Program-made: the position numbers and the translations under genes
Shown here: piece by piece, positions 17,405 to 25,631 of the stretch
How the letters are laid out: each line of letters begins with the position of its first letter
How positions within the stretch are numbered: the stretch's first letter is position 1
Source of the DNA: an uncultured Oscillospiraceae bacterium
GTDB lineage: Bacteria > Bacillota > Clostridia > Oscillospirales > Oscillospiraceae
NCBI GenBank assembly: GCA_947627325.1
Contig: CANQVO010000002.1
Coordinates: 186,001 to 250,000 of the forward strand
DNA: 64,000 nucleotides
Direction of reading: 5' to 3'
Notes under the pieces: generated by a model
The model's input: the letters and a program-made list of their open reading frames with translations, nothing else
Told to the model about the DNA's origin: nothing
Databases searched by the model: none

Positions 17405-18637
17405 ATGGAAATCTATGAGGAATTGAAGGCCCGGGGCCTTATCGCCCAGGTCACAGACGAGGCGGAGATCCGCCAGCTGGTCAACAGCGGCAAGGCCACC
17501 TTCTATATCGGCTTTGACTGCACCGCCGACAGCCTCACCGCCGGGCATTTTATGGCCCTGACCCTGATGAAGCGGCTCCAGCAGGCGGGCAACAAGCCCA
17601 TTGCCCTCATCGGCGGCGGCACCACCATGATCGGCGACCCCTCCGGCCGCACCGATATGCGAAAGATGCTCACCAAGGAGGACATCGACCACAACGCCGA
17701 GTGCTTTAAGCGCCAGATGGAGCGGTTCATCGAGTTCGGCGACGGCCCCAACCAGGCCATGATGCTCAACAACGCCGACTGGCTGCTGAAGCTCAACTAC
17801 GTGGAGCTTTTGCGGGAGGTGGGGGCCTGCTTCTCGGTGAACAATATGCTCCGGGCCAAGTGCTACGAACAGCGGATGGAGAAGGGCCTGAGCTTCCTGG
17901 AGTTCAACTATATGATCATGCAGTCCTACGACTTCTACCATATGTTCCAGACGGTGGGGTGCAATATGCAGTTCGGCGGGGACGACCAGTGGTCCAATAT
18001 GCTGGGCGGCACCGAGCTCATCCGCCGGAAGCTGGGCAAGGACGCCTACGCCATGACCATCACCCTCCTCACCGACTCCCAGGGCCACAAGATGGGCAAG
18101 ACCGCCGGGAACGCCGTGTGGCTGGACGCCAACAAGACAAGCCCCTACGACTTCTACCAGTACTGGCGCAACGTGGGGGACGCGGACGTGATGAAGTGCA
18201 TCCGCATGCTCACCTTCCTCCCCCTGGAGCAGATCGACGAGATGGCCGCCTGGGAGGGCAGCCAGCTGAACACCGCCAAGGAGATCCTGGCCTTTGAGCT
18301 GACCCAGATGGTCCACGGCACCCAGGAGGCCCAAAAGGCCCAGGAGGCCGCCCGGGCCCTGTTCTCCACCGGCGGGGACACCGCCAATATGCCCGCCACC
18401 GCCATCCCGGCCGGGAGCCTCACCGACGGGGTGATCGGCCTTCTGGACCTGATGCTCCAGTGCGGCCTGGTGCCCTCCAAGAAGGAGGCCCGGCGGCTCA
18501 TCGAGCAGGGCGGGGTGGAGGTCAACGGCCAAAAGGTGTCCGACACCGCCATGATGATCCCCCAGGACCTGCTGGCCGGGGACGGCCTGACCATCAAAAA
18601 GGGCAAAAAGGTCTTCCACCGGGCCCACTTGGCCTGA
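17405..18637 (+). CDS. tyrS: Tyrosyl-tRNA synthetase
   Basis: Charges tRNA-Tyr with tyrosine. 410-residue class I synthetase: GFDCTADSLTAGHFMAL carries the HIGH-like motif, GGDDQWSN the Tyr/ATP pocket, HKMGKTAGNAVWLD near residue 229 the KMSKS-equivalent (KMGKT), and a C-terminal S4 domain (VPSKKEARRLIEQGGVEVN) binds tRNA. ATG 17405 has AGGAG 9 nt upstream; an in-frame TTG lies at 17396. It shares the T-box transcript with the upstream transporter gene, and a strong terminator follows. Confidence 0.96.
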   Translation: MEIYEELKARGLIAQVTDEAEIRQLVNSGKATFYIGFDCTADSLTAGHFMALTLMKRLQQAGNKPIALIGGGTTMIGDPSGRTDMRKMLTKEDIDHNAECFKRQMERFIEFGDGPNQAMMLNNADWLLKLNYVELLREVGACFSVNNMLRAKCYEQRMEKGLSFLEFNYMIMQSYDFYHMFQTVGCNMQFGGDDQWSNMLGGTELIRRKLGKDAYAMTITLLTDSQGHKMGKTAGNAVWLDANKTSPYDFYQYWRNVGDADVMKCIRMLTFLPLEQIDEMAAWEGSQLNTAKEILAFELTQMVHGTQEAQKAQEAARALFSTGGDTANMPATAIPAGSLTDGVIGLLDLMLQCGLVPSKKEARRLIEQGGVEVNGQKVSDTAMMIPQDLLAGDGLTIKKGKKVFHRAHLA

Positions 18638-18660
18638 TTTTCGCAAACTTTTCCCTTCAA

Positions 18661-18694
18661 AAGACGCGGCCTAAAAAAGGCCGCGTCTTTTTTT
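18661..18694 (+). terminator. Intrinsic terminator after tyrS
   Basis: Perfect 11-bp stem AAGACGCGGCC/GGCCGCGTCTT with loop TAAAAAA and a run of Ts. Confidence 0.95.
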
Positions 18695-18704
18695 CGGTTT
18701 CCTC

Positions 18705-18745
18705 TTGACAAGGGGGCTGATATGGTGTACTGTATATATACAGTA
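18705..18745 (+). promoter_or_regulatory. Promoter and 18-bp palindromic operator of the GntR-ABC operon
   Basis: TTGACA (18705-18710) and TACTGT (18728-18733) with 17-bp spacing. A perfect 18-bp palindrome built from TACTGTATA and its complement spans 18728-18745, covering the -10 and the start site. It is probably the autorepression site of the GntR regulator encoded immediately downstream. Confidence 0.75.
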
Positions 18746-18771
18746 AACACAGTATGAACGGAGGCGAAGGG

Positions 18772-19152
18772 GTGGAGATCGTCATTCGCAACGGGGGGGA
18801 CGCCCCCATCTACGAGCAGATCAAGGACCAGCTCAAGGCCCACATCCTCCGGGGGACGCTGTCGGAGGGGGAGGCGCTGCCCTCCCTGCGGCTGTTGGCC
18901 CGGGACCTGCGGGTGAGCGTCATCACCACCAAGCGGGCCTACGAGGAGCTGGAGCGGGAAGGGTTTCTGGTGACCATCCCCGGCAAGGGCTGTTTTGTGG
19001 CCCCCAAGGACCTGGAGCTGGTCCGGGAGGAGGGCCGGCGGCGGGTGGAGGAGCACCTCTCCCGGGCCATCGACGCCGCCCGGGCCGCCGGGGTGAGCAG
19101 GGAAGAGGTACTGGACGCGCTGGACGTACTTTACGGGGAGGAAGGCATATGA
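18772..19152 (+). CDS. GntR family regulator, YtrA subfamily
   Basis: A 126-residue regulator: N-terminal GntR winged helix (APIYEQIKDQLKAHILRG, LPSLRLLARDLRVSVITTKRAYEELEREGF in adjoining parts) and a short C-terminal dimerisation tail, the YtrA layout without an effector domain. GTG 18772 with GGAGG 7 nt upstream is preferred to ATG 18754, which would sit in a very short untranslated leader. It likely represses its own operon through the palindrome over the -10. Confidence 0.87.
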   Translation: MEIVIRNGGDAPIYEQIKDQLKAHILRGTLSEGEALPSLRLLARDLRVSVITTKRAYEELEREGFLVTIPGKGCFVAPKDLELVREEGRRRVEEHLSRAIDAARAAGVSREEVLDALDVLYGEEGI

Positions 19153-20000
19153 ACCGCGCCATCGAGACTGTGGGGCTGACCAAAAACTACGGCCCCTTCA
19201 CCCTGGGCCCCATCGACCTGGCCCTGCCCGGCGGGACCATCCTGGGCCTGATCGGGGAGAACGGGGCGGGGAAGTCCACCCTCATCAAGTGCCTACTGGG
19301 CATCGTCCGGCCCTCCGCGGGCCGGGTCCAACTGTTGGGTCGACCGGCGGCGGAGGCCCTGGGCGGCGTGGGCTACGTCCCCGACGAGTGCCCCTTTCCC
19401 GGCGCGCTGAAGGTGCGGCAGACGGGGGGCTTCCTATCCGGGGTCTTCCCCGGCTGGGACGGGGCGCTGTTCGGGGAGTACCTGAAAAAGTTCGACCTGC
19501 CCGGGGAGCGCAAGATTAAGGACCTGTCCCGGGGGATGAAGATGAAGCTGACCATCGCCGCCGCCCTGTCCCACCGGCCCCGGCTGTTGATCCTGGACGA
19601 GGCCACGGCGGGGCTGGACCCGGTGGTGCGGGACGAGATCCTGGACGAGTTCCTGGCCTTTGTGGAGGACGAGGACCACGCCGTGCTGATCTCCAGCCAC
19701 ATCACCAGCGACCTGGAAAAGCTCTGCGACTACGTGGCCTACCTCCACCAGGGGCGGCTGCTCACCGTCCAGGGGCCCAAGGACGAGCTGTTGGAGCGGT
19801 ACGGCAAGGTGGCCTGCACCCGGGAGCAGTTGGAGCGCATCGACCCCGCCATCCTGGTGGGCAGGCGGGAGGGGGAGTACGGCTGTCAGGCGCTGGTGTC
19901 CGACCGGGCCGCCCTGCGGAAAAGCTGTCCCGACCTGGCCGTGGACCGCTGTACGCTGGAGGACATTATGATCTTCACCACAAGGGGGGAGCGGAAATGA
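19149..20000 (+). CDS. ABC transporter ATP-binding protein (YtrB-like)
   Basis: 283 residues with Walker A GENGAGKST near residue 38, a signature-like LSRGMKMKL in place of LSGGQ, Walker B LLILDEATAGLD and the switch His in ISSHITSDLEK. LSRGM is typical of YtrB-type exporters co-transcribed with YtrA regulators. The ATG overlaps the regulator stop (ATGA), and the next gene overlaps its own end, so the three form one translationally coupled operon. Confidence 0.9.
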   Translation: MNRAIETVGLTKNYGPFTLGPIDLALPGGTILGLIGENGAGKSTLIKCLLGIVRPSAGRVQLLGRPAAEALGGVGYVPDECPFPGALKVRQTGGFLSGVFPGWDGALFGEYLKKFDLPGERKIKDLSRGMKMKLTIAAALSHRPRLLILDEATAGLDPVVRDEILDEFLAFVEDEDHAVLISSHITSDLEKLCDYVAYLHQGRLLTVQGPKDELLERYGKVACTREQLERIDPAILVGRREGEYGCQALVSDRAALRKSCPDLAVDRCTLEDIMIFTTRGERK

Positions 20001-20614
20001 GGGGATTTTTGAGGCGGGACTGGGCGCTGATCCGCATCACTCTGTGGTTTTATCTGCTCTTTCTCGCGGGGGCGTGTCTCCTGGCCGTGTTCACCGATTT
20101 TTCCATCAGCATCTGCCTCATCCTGTTCTCCGTCATCAACGTGATGAACCTCTTCGCCTATGACGAGGCCAACCAGTGGATGGGCTATGCCGCCGCCGCG
20201 CCCAAGGGGCGGCGCGCTATGGTGGACGCCAGATATCTGCTGTCCCTCTGCATCGGCGGGGCCATGGCGGTCCTGCAGGTCGTCGTGGGGTGGCTGAGCG
20301 CCCCGGCGATCCTCCAGGCCGCCGCGGGGTGGCTGAGCGTCCTCCAGGGCCTGGTGTTCGGCGGGATCTATCTTCTCTACACCGCGGTGGTCCTGCCGGT
20401 GTTTTACCGCTTTGGCAGTACCAAGGGCCGGATGGTGCTGATCCTGGTGATCGCCGCCCTCAGCGGCGTGGCGGTGGCCGCCGCCTCCGCGCTGGAGGAT
20501 CAGGGCGTCCGCGCCTACGGCGGTCTGTTCCTGCTCATCCTGCTCCTGGGGGCCGCGGCCATGCTGGTCTCCTGGCCCATCTCCCGCGCCATCGTGGGCC
20601 GCAAGGAGTTTTAA
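19997..20614 (+). CDS. ABC-2 type permease subunit
   Basis: 205 residues with six hydrophobic segments (WFYLLFLAGACLLAVF, ICLILFSVINVMNLFAY, later GRMVLILVIAALSGVAVAAA). It is the membrane partner of the upstream ATPase; the substrate is unknown, though family context suggests antibiotic or envelope-stress export. A local duplication GWLSAPAILQ/GWLSVLQG is visible near residue 95. Confidence 0.78.
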   Translation: MRGFLRRDWALIRITLWFYLLFLAGACLLAVFTDFSISICLILFSVINVMNLFAYDEANQWMGYAAAAPKGRRAMVDARYLLSLCIGGAMAVLQVVVGWLSAPAILQAAAGWLSVLQGLVFGGIYLLYTAVVLPVFYRFGSTKGRMVLILVIAALSGVAVAAASALEDQGVRAYGGLFLLILLLGAAAMLVSWPISRAIVGRKEF

Positions 20615-20630
20615 TTGAGGTTACGCGTGG

Positions 20631-20659
20631 TTGAAAAATGGTCGGTTTCGTGCTATCCT
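20631..20659 (+). promoter_or_regulatory. Probable promoter of phzF-like gene
   Basis: TTGAAA (20631-20636), 17-bp spacer, TATCCT (20654-20659). Confidence 0.5.
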
Positions 20660-20700
20660 TTTACAGGACAAAAACCGAGTCTCGCGAGGGGGGACGTCTG

Positions 20701-21483
20701 ATGAGACAATACATCGTGGACGCGTTTACCGACGAGGTCTTCCGCGGCAACCCCGCCGCCGTGTGCGTCATGGACAGTTGGCCGGAGGAGGACTGGATGA
20801 AGCGGGTAGCGGGGGAGAACAACCTCTCGGAGACGGCGTTTCTCGTCAAGGAGGCGGAGGGCTACCGTCTGCGGTGGTTCACCCCCGGCACGGAGGTGGA
20901 GCTCTGCGGCCACGCCACCCTGGCCTCCGCCTTTGTCATCCTGAACTTTTATGACAAAAGCGCCGACCAGGTGACCTTCCAGACCAAAAGCGGCGCGCTG
21001 ACCGTGGTCCGCCAGGGGGAGCGGTACGAGATGGACTTTCCCACCTACGCCCTCCGGGAGATCCCCGTCACGGCGGACATGGAGCGGGCCTTTGGCGCGC
21101 GGCCTATCCGGGCGGTGCTGGGACTGGATCTGATCTGCGTGTTTGAACATGAGGATATCGTCCGGGAGATGGCGCCGGACCAAAAACTGCTGGCGGGCCT
21201 CCCGGGGCGGATCCAGAACGCCACGGCCCGGGGAACGGAGGCGGACTGCGTCTCCCGGAGCTTTTGCCCCAAGCTCTCCATCCCGGAGGACCCGGTGTGC
21301 GGCTCGGCCCACTGCCAGATCGCGGACTACTGGTCCGAGGCGCTGGGGAAGCGGGAGATCGTGGCCTATCAGGCCTCCCGGCGGGGCGGCACCCTGCACT
21401 GCCGCCTGGTGGGCGGCGGCCGGGTGAAGATCAGCGGCGCGGCGGCGCTGTTCGCCGTCTCCGAACTGGCCTGCCAGGGGTAA
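20701..21483 (+). CDS. PhzF family isomerase
   Basis: 260-residue protein of the PhzC-PhzF family (diaminopimelate epimerase-like fold). YIVDAFTDEVFRGNPAAVC, NNLSETAF with the catalytic-type Glu, and FTPGTEVELCGHATLASA (in parts) are diagnostic. In phenazine makers PhzF isomerises dihydro-hydroxyanthranilate; no phenazine genes are present, so the substrate here is unknown. The ATG at 20701 follows GAGGGGGG. It ends at a terminator shared with the convergent pfp gene. Confidence 0.88.
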   Translation: MRQYIVDAFTDEVFRGNPAAVCVMDSWPEEDWMKRVAGENNLSETAFLVKEAEGYRLRWFTPGTEVELCGHATLASAFVILNFYDKSADQVTFQTKSGALTVVRQGERYEMDFPTYALREIPVTADMERAFGARPIRAVLGLDLICVFEHEDIVREMAPDQKLLAGLPGRIQNATARGTEADCVSRSFCPKLSIPEDPVCGSAHCQIADYWSEALGKREIVAYQASRRGGTLHCRLVGGGRVKISGAAALFAVSELACQG

Positions 21484-21487
21484 ATAT

Positions 21488-21531
21488 AAAAAAGCAGGGC
21501 ATTATCCGAATGGATAATGCCCTGCTTTTTT
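21488..21531. terminator. Bidirectional intrinsic terminator between phzF and pfp
   Basis: 19-bp near-perfect stem (arms 21489-21507 and 21512-21530) with loop GAAT; A-tract on one side and T-tract on the other, so it works in both directions. Confidence 0.92.
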
Positions 21532-21581
21532 GTTCCAATCGTCTTGCCGGGCCGCCGTTCAAGGGGCCGCCGGAGGATGGG

Positions 21582-22820
21582 TCAGGGGTTGGTGAGGACC
21601 TTCTTCAGGCGGGCGTGGCGGGGGAGGCTCTGCTCAAAGATGATGGGGTTCTGGCCCTGGATGAGGGGCAGGACGTAGTCGATGAAGTCCTGGGTGACGC
21701 CGTTGTGCTCGGCGTTGATCCACTCCAGGGGGACCTTCTTCTCGATGTTGGCCACGATGTCCAGGGGCTGAAGGATCGCCTCGCACTTGTAGCCGCCGTC
21801 CCGGGTGCACTGGAAGGCCACCATCTTGTCGGTGACGCCGGACACGGCGGCCTCCACGGCGGTCTTACCGGCCAGCACGGCCTCGTCCACGTCGGTCTTG
21901 GAGCCGGCGTGGGCGCCGCAGCGCTGGAGCAGGGAGAGCTCGATGCCACGGACCTTGGCGCCGGTCTTCTCCTTCACCGTCTCGGCCAAGAGGGCGGCCA
22001 GACCGCCCAACTGGGCGTGGCCGAAACCGTCGGTGGCGGAGGCCTTGGCCTCGGAGACGAAGGTGCCGTCGGCGTAGTGGATGCCCTCGGAGACGGCCAC
22101 CATGCACTTGCCGGTCTTGTCGTAGACGCTCTTCACGTCGGCCAGGAACTTGTCCATGTCAAAGTCCACCTCGGGGAGGTAGACGAAGTCCGGGCCGGTG
22201 CCCATCAGGTTAGCCAGGGCGGCGGAACCGGCCAGCCAGCCGGCGTGACGGCCCATGATCTCCACGATGGTCACCATGCCGGTGTCGTAAACGTGGGCGT
22301 CCTGCCAGATCTCCACGCAGGAGGTGGCGATGTACTTGGCGGCGGAGGCGAAGCCGGGGCAGTGGTCGGTGCCGTTGAGGTCGTTGTCGATGGTCTTGGG
22401 CACGCCCATGACCCGGCACTCGTAGCCCATCTTCTGCATATACTTGGAGACCTTGTTGCAGGTGTCCATGGAGTCGTTGCCGCCGTTGTAGAAGAAGTAG
22501 CGCACGTTGTATTTCTTAAAGATCTCCAGGATGCGCTTGTAGTCGGTGTCGTCCACGTCGGGGTCGGCCAGCTTATAGCGGCAGGAGCCCAGGGCGGAGG
22601 AGGGGGTGTACTTCAGGAGCTCCAACTCCTGGGCGTCCTCTTTGGACATATCGTAGAGCTTGTCGTCCAGCACGCCCTTGATGCCGTGGGCCGCGCCGTA
22701 GACGGCGGTGATGTTGGGGTTATCCAGGGCGGTGCGGATCACGCCATAGGCACTGGCGTTGATGACGGCGGTGGGGCCGCCGGACTGGCCGATGATGCAG
22801 GCGCCGCGAAGTTGTTCCAT
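21582..22820 (-). CDS. pfp: Pyrophosphate-dependent 6-phosphofructokinase
   Basis: Phosphorylates fructose-6-phosphate with PPi reversibly, saving ATP in anaerobic glycolysis. The 412-residue length, GGNDSMDT (Asp where ATP enzymes have Gly in GGDGS) and the PKTIDNDL motif (Lys marks PPi use) support the PPi specificity; EIMGRHAGWLA and a C-terminal family block are present. AGGAGG precedes the ATG. It lies 72 bp downstream of fba in the same direction, so an operon is likely. Confidence 0.92.
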   Translation of the reverse strand: MEQLRGACIIGQSGGPTAVINASAYGVIRTALDNPNITAVYGAAHGIKGVLDDKLYDMSKEDAQELELLKYTPSSALGSCRYKLADPDVDDTDYKRILEIFKKYNVRYFFYNGGNDSMDTCNKVSKYMQKMGYECRVMGVPKTIDNDLNGTDHCPGFASAAKYIATSCVEIWQDAHVYDTGMVTIVEIMGRHAGWLAGSAALANLMGTGPDFVYLPEVDFDMDKFLADVKSVYDKTGKCMVAVSEGIHYADGTFVSEAKASATDGFGHAQLGGLAALLAETVKEKTGAKVRGIELSLLQRCGAHAGSKTDVDEAVLAGKTAVEAAVSGVTDKMVAFQCTRDGGYKCEAILQPLDIVANIEKKVPLEWINAEHNGVTQDFIDYVLPLIQGQNPIIFEQSLPRHARLKKVLTNP

Positions 22821-22849
22821 AGTGATCTCCTCCTGTTTGTTGATGTAAG

Positions 22850-22876
22850 GGGAGAGGAGGGGCGGCCTCCTCTCCC
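22850..22876 (-). other. Intergenic hairpin between fba and pfp
   Basis: Perfect 11-bp inverted repeat GGGAGAGGAGG/CCTCCTCTCCC without a T-tract. It may stabilise the fba end of the message or partly attenuate pfp. Confidence 0.5.
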
Positions 22877-22892
22877 GGTGGGACAGCGTACC

Positions 22893-23861
22893 TTACGCCT
22901 TGCCGGCGCAGCCCAGCACGTCCACCAGCTTGTGCCGGACGATCTCCTTGATGTTGGCCCGGGCGGGCTTGAGGTACTCCCGGGGGTCGAACTTGTCGGG
23001 GTGCTGGGCGAAGAACTGGCGGATGGTGCCGGTCATGGCCAGGCGGAGGTCGGAGTCGATGTTGATCTTGCACACCGACAGGGTGGCCGCCTTGCGGAGC
23101 TGCTCTTCGGGGATGCCCACCGCGTCGGGCATCTTGCCGCCGTTTTCGTTGACCATCTTCACATACTCCTGGGGCACGCTGGAGGAGCCGTGGAGGACGA
23201 TGGGGAAGCCGGGCAGGCGCTTGGAGACCTCTTCCAGCACGTCAAAGCGCAGGGGAGGGGGCACCAGGATGCCCTTCTCGTTGCGGGTGCACTGGTCGGC
23301 GGTGAACTTGTAGGCGCCGTGGCTGGTGCCGATGGCGATAGCCAGGGAGTCGCACCCGGTCTTGGAGACGAACTCCTCCACCTCCTCGGGGCGGGTGTAG
23401 GAGGCGGCGTGGGCGTCCACCTTCACCTCGTCCTCGATACCGGCCAGGGTGCCCAGCTCGGCCTCCACCACCACGCCGTGGTCGTGGGCGTAGTCCACCA
23501 CCTTCTTGGTGATCTCGATGTTCTCCGCGAAGGGCTTGGAGGAGGCGTCGATCATCACGGAGGTGAAGCCGCCGTCGATGCAGGCCTTGCAGGTCTCAAA
23601 GTCGGGGCCGTGGTCCAGGTGGAGGACGATGGGGATCTCGGGGCACTCGATGACGGCGGCCTCCACCAGCTTCACCAGGTAGGTGTGGTTGGCGTAGGCG
23701 CGGGCGCCCTTGGAGACCTGGAGGATGACGGGGGCGTGCTCCTCCTTGCAGGCCTCGGTGATGCCCTGGACGATCTCCATGTTGTTGACGTTGAACGCGC
23801 CAACGGCATAGCCGCCCGCATAGGCCTTTTTGAACATTTCGGTGGATGTGACAAGAGCCAT
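22893..23861 (-). CDS. fba: Class II fructose-1,6-bisphosphate aldolase
   Basis: Zinc-dependent cleavage of fructose-1,6-bisphosphate to DHAP and glyceraldehyde-3-phosphate. 322 residues: HLDHGPDFETCKACIDGGF carries the zinc His, AELGTLAGIEDEV, AIGTSHGAYKF and LHGSSSVPQEYV the remaining metal and phosphate contacts. ATG 23861 is set by AAAGGAG 9 nt upstream; a TTG three codons earlier is adjacent to the Shine-Dalgarno and unsuitable. Confidence 0.95.
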   Translation of the reverse strand: MALVTSTEMFKKAYAGGYAVGAFNVNNMEIVQGITEACKEEHAPVILQVSKGARAYANHTYLVKLVEAAVIECPEIPIVLHLDHGPDFETCKACIDGGFTSVMIDASSKPFAENIEITKKVVDYAHDHGVVVEAELGTLAGIEDEVKVDAHAASYTRPEEVEEFVSKTGCDSLAIAIGTSHGAYKFTADQCTRNEKGILVPPPLRFDVLEEVSKRLPGFPIVLHGSSSVPQEYVKMVNENGGKMPDAVGIPEEQLRKAATLSVCKINIDSDLRLAMTGTIRQFFAQHPDKFDPREYLKPARANIKEIVRHKLVDVLGCAGKA

Positions 23862-23894
23862 GATAACCAACTCCTTTATTCAAAATTCGTACAT

Positions 23895-23923
23895 ATTGTA
23901 CCATGCCCCACCGCTGATTGCAA
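23895..23923 (-). promoter_or_regulatory. Sigma-A promoter of fba-pfp
   Basis: On the minus strand TTGCAA (23923-23918), 17-bp spacer and TACAAT (23900-23895), 34 bp from the fba start. Confidence 0.75.
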
Positions 23924-23983
23924 GGGGATTTATCACATTTTTCCCAAATGAGGCATAGACTGGCGGGAAAGGGGAGAACGCCT

Positions 23984-24526
23984 ATGCCACGCGATCTGAC
24001 ACCGCCCATCCCATACGACCGGGTCCGGGCGGTGGCCTACGCCCACCGCTGGGCCTTTGGCCGCAACCCGGCCTACTACGACTACGAGGAGCTGGGGGGC
24101 GACTGCACCAACTTCGCCTCCCAGTGCCTGTTCGCCGGGACGGGGGTGATGAACTACACGCCCACCTTCGGCTGGTACTACATCAACGCCAACCAAAAGG
24201 CCCCCGCCTGGACGGGCGTGCCGTATTTCTATAACTTTTTGACCCGCCTGCCGCCGCCGGGGCCGGGGCCGGTGGGGGTGGAGGTGGACAACCTGGACCA
24301 ACTGGAGCCGGGGGACTTCGTCCAGCTCATGTTCCGGGAGGGGGTGTGGGGCCACACGCCCATCATCGTCTCCATGGGCCGCCGGCCCACCTTAGAGAAC
24401 ACGCTGATCGCCGCCCACTCCTACGACGCCGACAACCGCCCCCTGAGTACCTACAACGTCCTCCGCCGCCGCTACATCCACATCCTCGGCGCCTATCCCC
24501 AAAGACGACCCAGCCAGGTTTTATAG
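23984..24526 (+). CDS. Amidase_6 domain protein (putative cysteine amidase)
   Basis: 180 residues matching the putative amidase domain (PF12671) found in clostridial wall-associated proteins: YDYEELGGDCTNFASQCL supplies the catalytic Cys, WGHTPIIVS the His, and AAHSYDADNRPLS the following conserved block. No signal peptide or membrane segment is seen. It probably trims peptides or amides, perhaps at the spore or cell surface. AAAGGGGA precedes ATG 23984. Confidence 0.8.
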   Translation: MPRDLTPPIPYDRVRAVAYAHRWAFGRNPAYYDYEELGGDCTNFASQCLFAGTGVMNYTPTFGWYYINANQKAPAWTGVPYFYNFLTRLPPPGPGPVGVEVDNLDQLEPGDFVQLMFREGVWGHTPIIVSMGRRPTLENTLIAAHSYDADNRPLSTYNVLRRRYIHILGAYPQRRPSQVL

Positions 24527-24549
24527 GTATACCATTAACGCGACACAGT

Positions 24550-24597
24550 AAAACTTCCCCCCACTTGCTCCATGGAGCGGGTGGGGGGAGGTTTTTA
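24550..24597 (+). terminator. Intrinsic terminator after the amidase_6 gene
   Basis: AAACTTCCCCCCAC pairs with GTGGGGGGAGGTTT around an inner stem-loop, followed by Ts. It also overlaps the end of the convergent gene. Confidence 0.85.
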
Positions 24598-25245
24598 TTG
24601 CCGATCGTATCGGTAGCTGACATGTCCTTTGATCCGCCTGACTTTACCGATATTTTCAGGGTTGATGGTGACCGCTGTTGTGATCTCCTTCTTTTCGTTT
24701 GGTCCAATGTCTTCGATGACGTCGGTCGTCTCGCTTTGTACAATGGAATCGTTTTCGTCCTGGAGGTCTAGTCTTGTGGTGACGGCGTAGAAATGGATGT
24801 CGGTTTCATTGGAATAGGCACAGGTGACAAATATTTTCGTCTGATCATAGCTCCAGTCAAGAGATGTTATTTCCATCTTTAACTGTTTGCCAGTATAAGA
24901 GGCCGGGGTCAAAACGGAGGTTGAAGAGGCGCTGGGGAACATGGTGGGCCGCATATTGGCTCGGTTCCGCCATGTGGGAATGGCTATGGCCGCTACGATC
25001 AGAAGGATGATAAGGAGGGCCGCGATATTTGACCTTTTCTCCGGCGGGGCGATATAAGAATTTCTATTGATCCTGTCCATCTCGCCCCCAGCCGCGTATT
25101 TGGGGATATGCTTACCCTCCGGCGGCGGGGAGGAACTTCGCTTGGGGGTATTTCCTCTTTTATAGGATCTTATGAGCAAGAAAATAAGGACCGCGAGAGC
25201 AATGGCACAAAGTATGTAGTACGCGCCGCTGCCTATAAAGTTCAT
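24595..25245 (-). CDS. Hypothetical two-TM membrane protein with C-terminal beta domain
   Basis: Not recognised. 216 residues: TM helix at 8-25 (YYILCAIALAVLIFLLI), a basic, Pro/Ser-rich linker, a second TM at about 73-91 (AALLIILLIVAAIAIP), then an extracytoplasmic domain of about 110 residues rich in beta-strand patterns (KMEITSLDWSYDQTKIFVTC, YAVTTRLDLQDENDS), resembling FxLYD or DUF4352-like folds. Codon use is less GC-rich than in neighbouring genes, and it borders the prophage, suggesting acquisition. AAGGAGAG precedes the ATG. Confidence 0.7.
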   Translation of the reverse strand: MNFIGSGAYYILCAIALAVLIFLLIRSYKRGNTPKRSSSPPPEGKHIPKYAAGGEMDRINRNSYIAPPEKRSNIAALLIILLIVAAIAIPTWRNRANMRPTMFPSASSTSVLTPASYTGKQLKMEITSLDWSYDQTKIFVTCAYSNETDIHFYAVTTRLDLQDENDSIVQSETTDVIEDIGPNEKKEITTAVTINPENIGKVRRIKGHVSYRYDRQ

Positions 25246-25522
25246 CTCTATCTCTCCTTTATAGCGATCCTTTTTCTATTGCGCTTGTGATCCGCTTTTT
25301 CGCTGAATCGCCAGAAGGGGATGGTCGCAACCGTGGTATTCGTGGTATATCCCGCTCCGTTTTTTGCTGTCTTTTAGTTTATTCAATTTTATCCAAATCG
25401 TCAAGAGGGCGTCTGTTTTACCTATGCGTGTTGAAACCCCCGCCGGTCGATTTGTCCGCGATCACCGACCGGCCCGGTGAGCTAACAGGGTCTGCGGCGT
25501 ACGTGAAGCCGGAGGCAGAGTA
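25246..25522. other. Non-coding stretch upstream of the prophage
   Basis: No convincing gene: open frames here lack Shine-Dalgarno sites and recognisable composition. A CCGGTCG/CGACCGG inverted repeat is visible around 25442-25473. It separates the hypothetical membrane gene from the phage remnant. Confidence 0.5.
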
Positions 25523-25631
25523 CGGTGGACGCTCGGTTGGAGCCGCTGGTGGAGGCACTGCTTGACCTGGTGGGGCAGGGCGTGGTAAACTAAGGACATA
25601 CCTTCCGGGCATACTACAAACTCAACAAAAT
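25523..25631 (+). repeat. Left copy of 109-bp direct repeat (remnant of a related phage end)
   Basis: Aligns without gaps to 31152-31260 with six mismatches. It contains the last codons of the phage gene at 30926 (LEPLVEALLDLVGQGVVN, stop near 25592) plus the att arm AACTCAACAAAAT. This looks like the right end of an older, mostly deleted prophage. Confidence 0.85.

Noticed and set aside
20270-20360. Short tandem duplication in the ABC permease gene
   Set aside because: Only about ten residues are repeated; likely local drift without clear meaning.
25287-25565. A 92-codon frame spanning the left repeat
   Set aside because: No Shine-Dalgarno, and it crosses the phage remnant in a different frame from the real gene.
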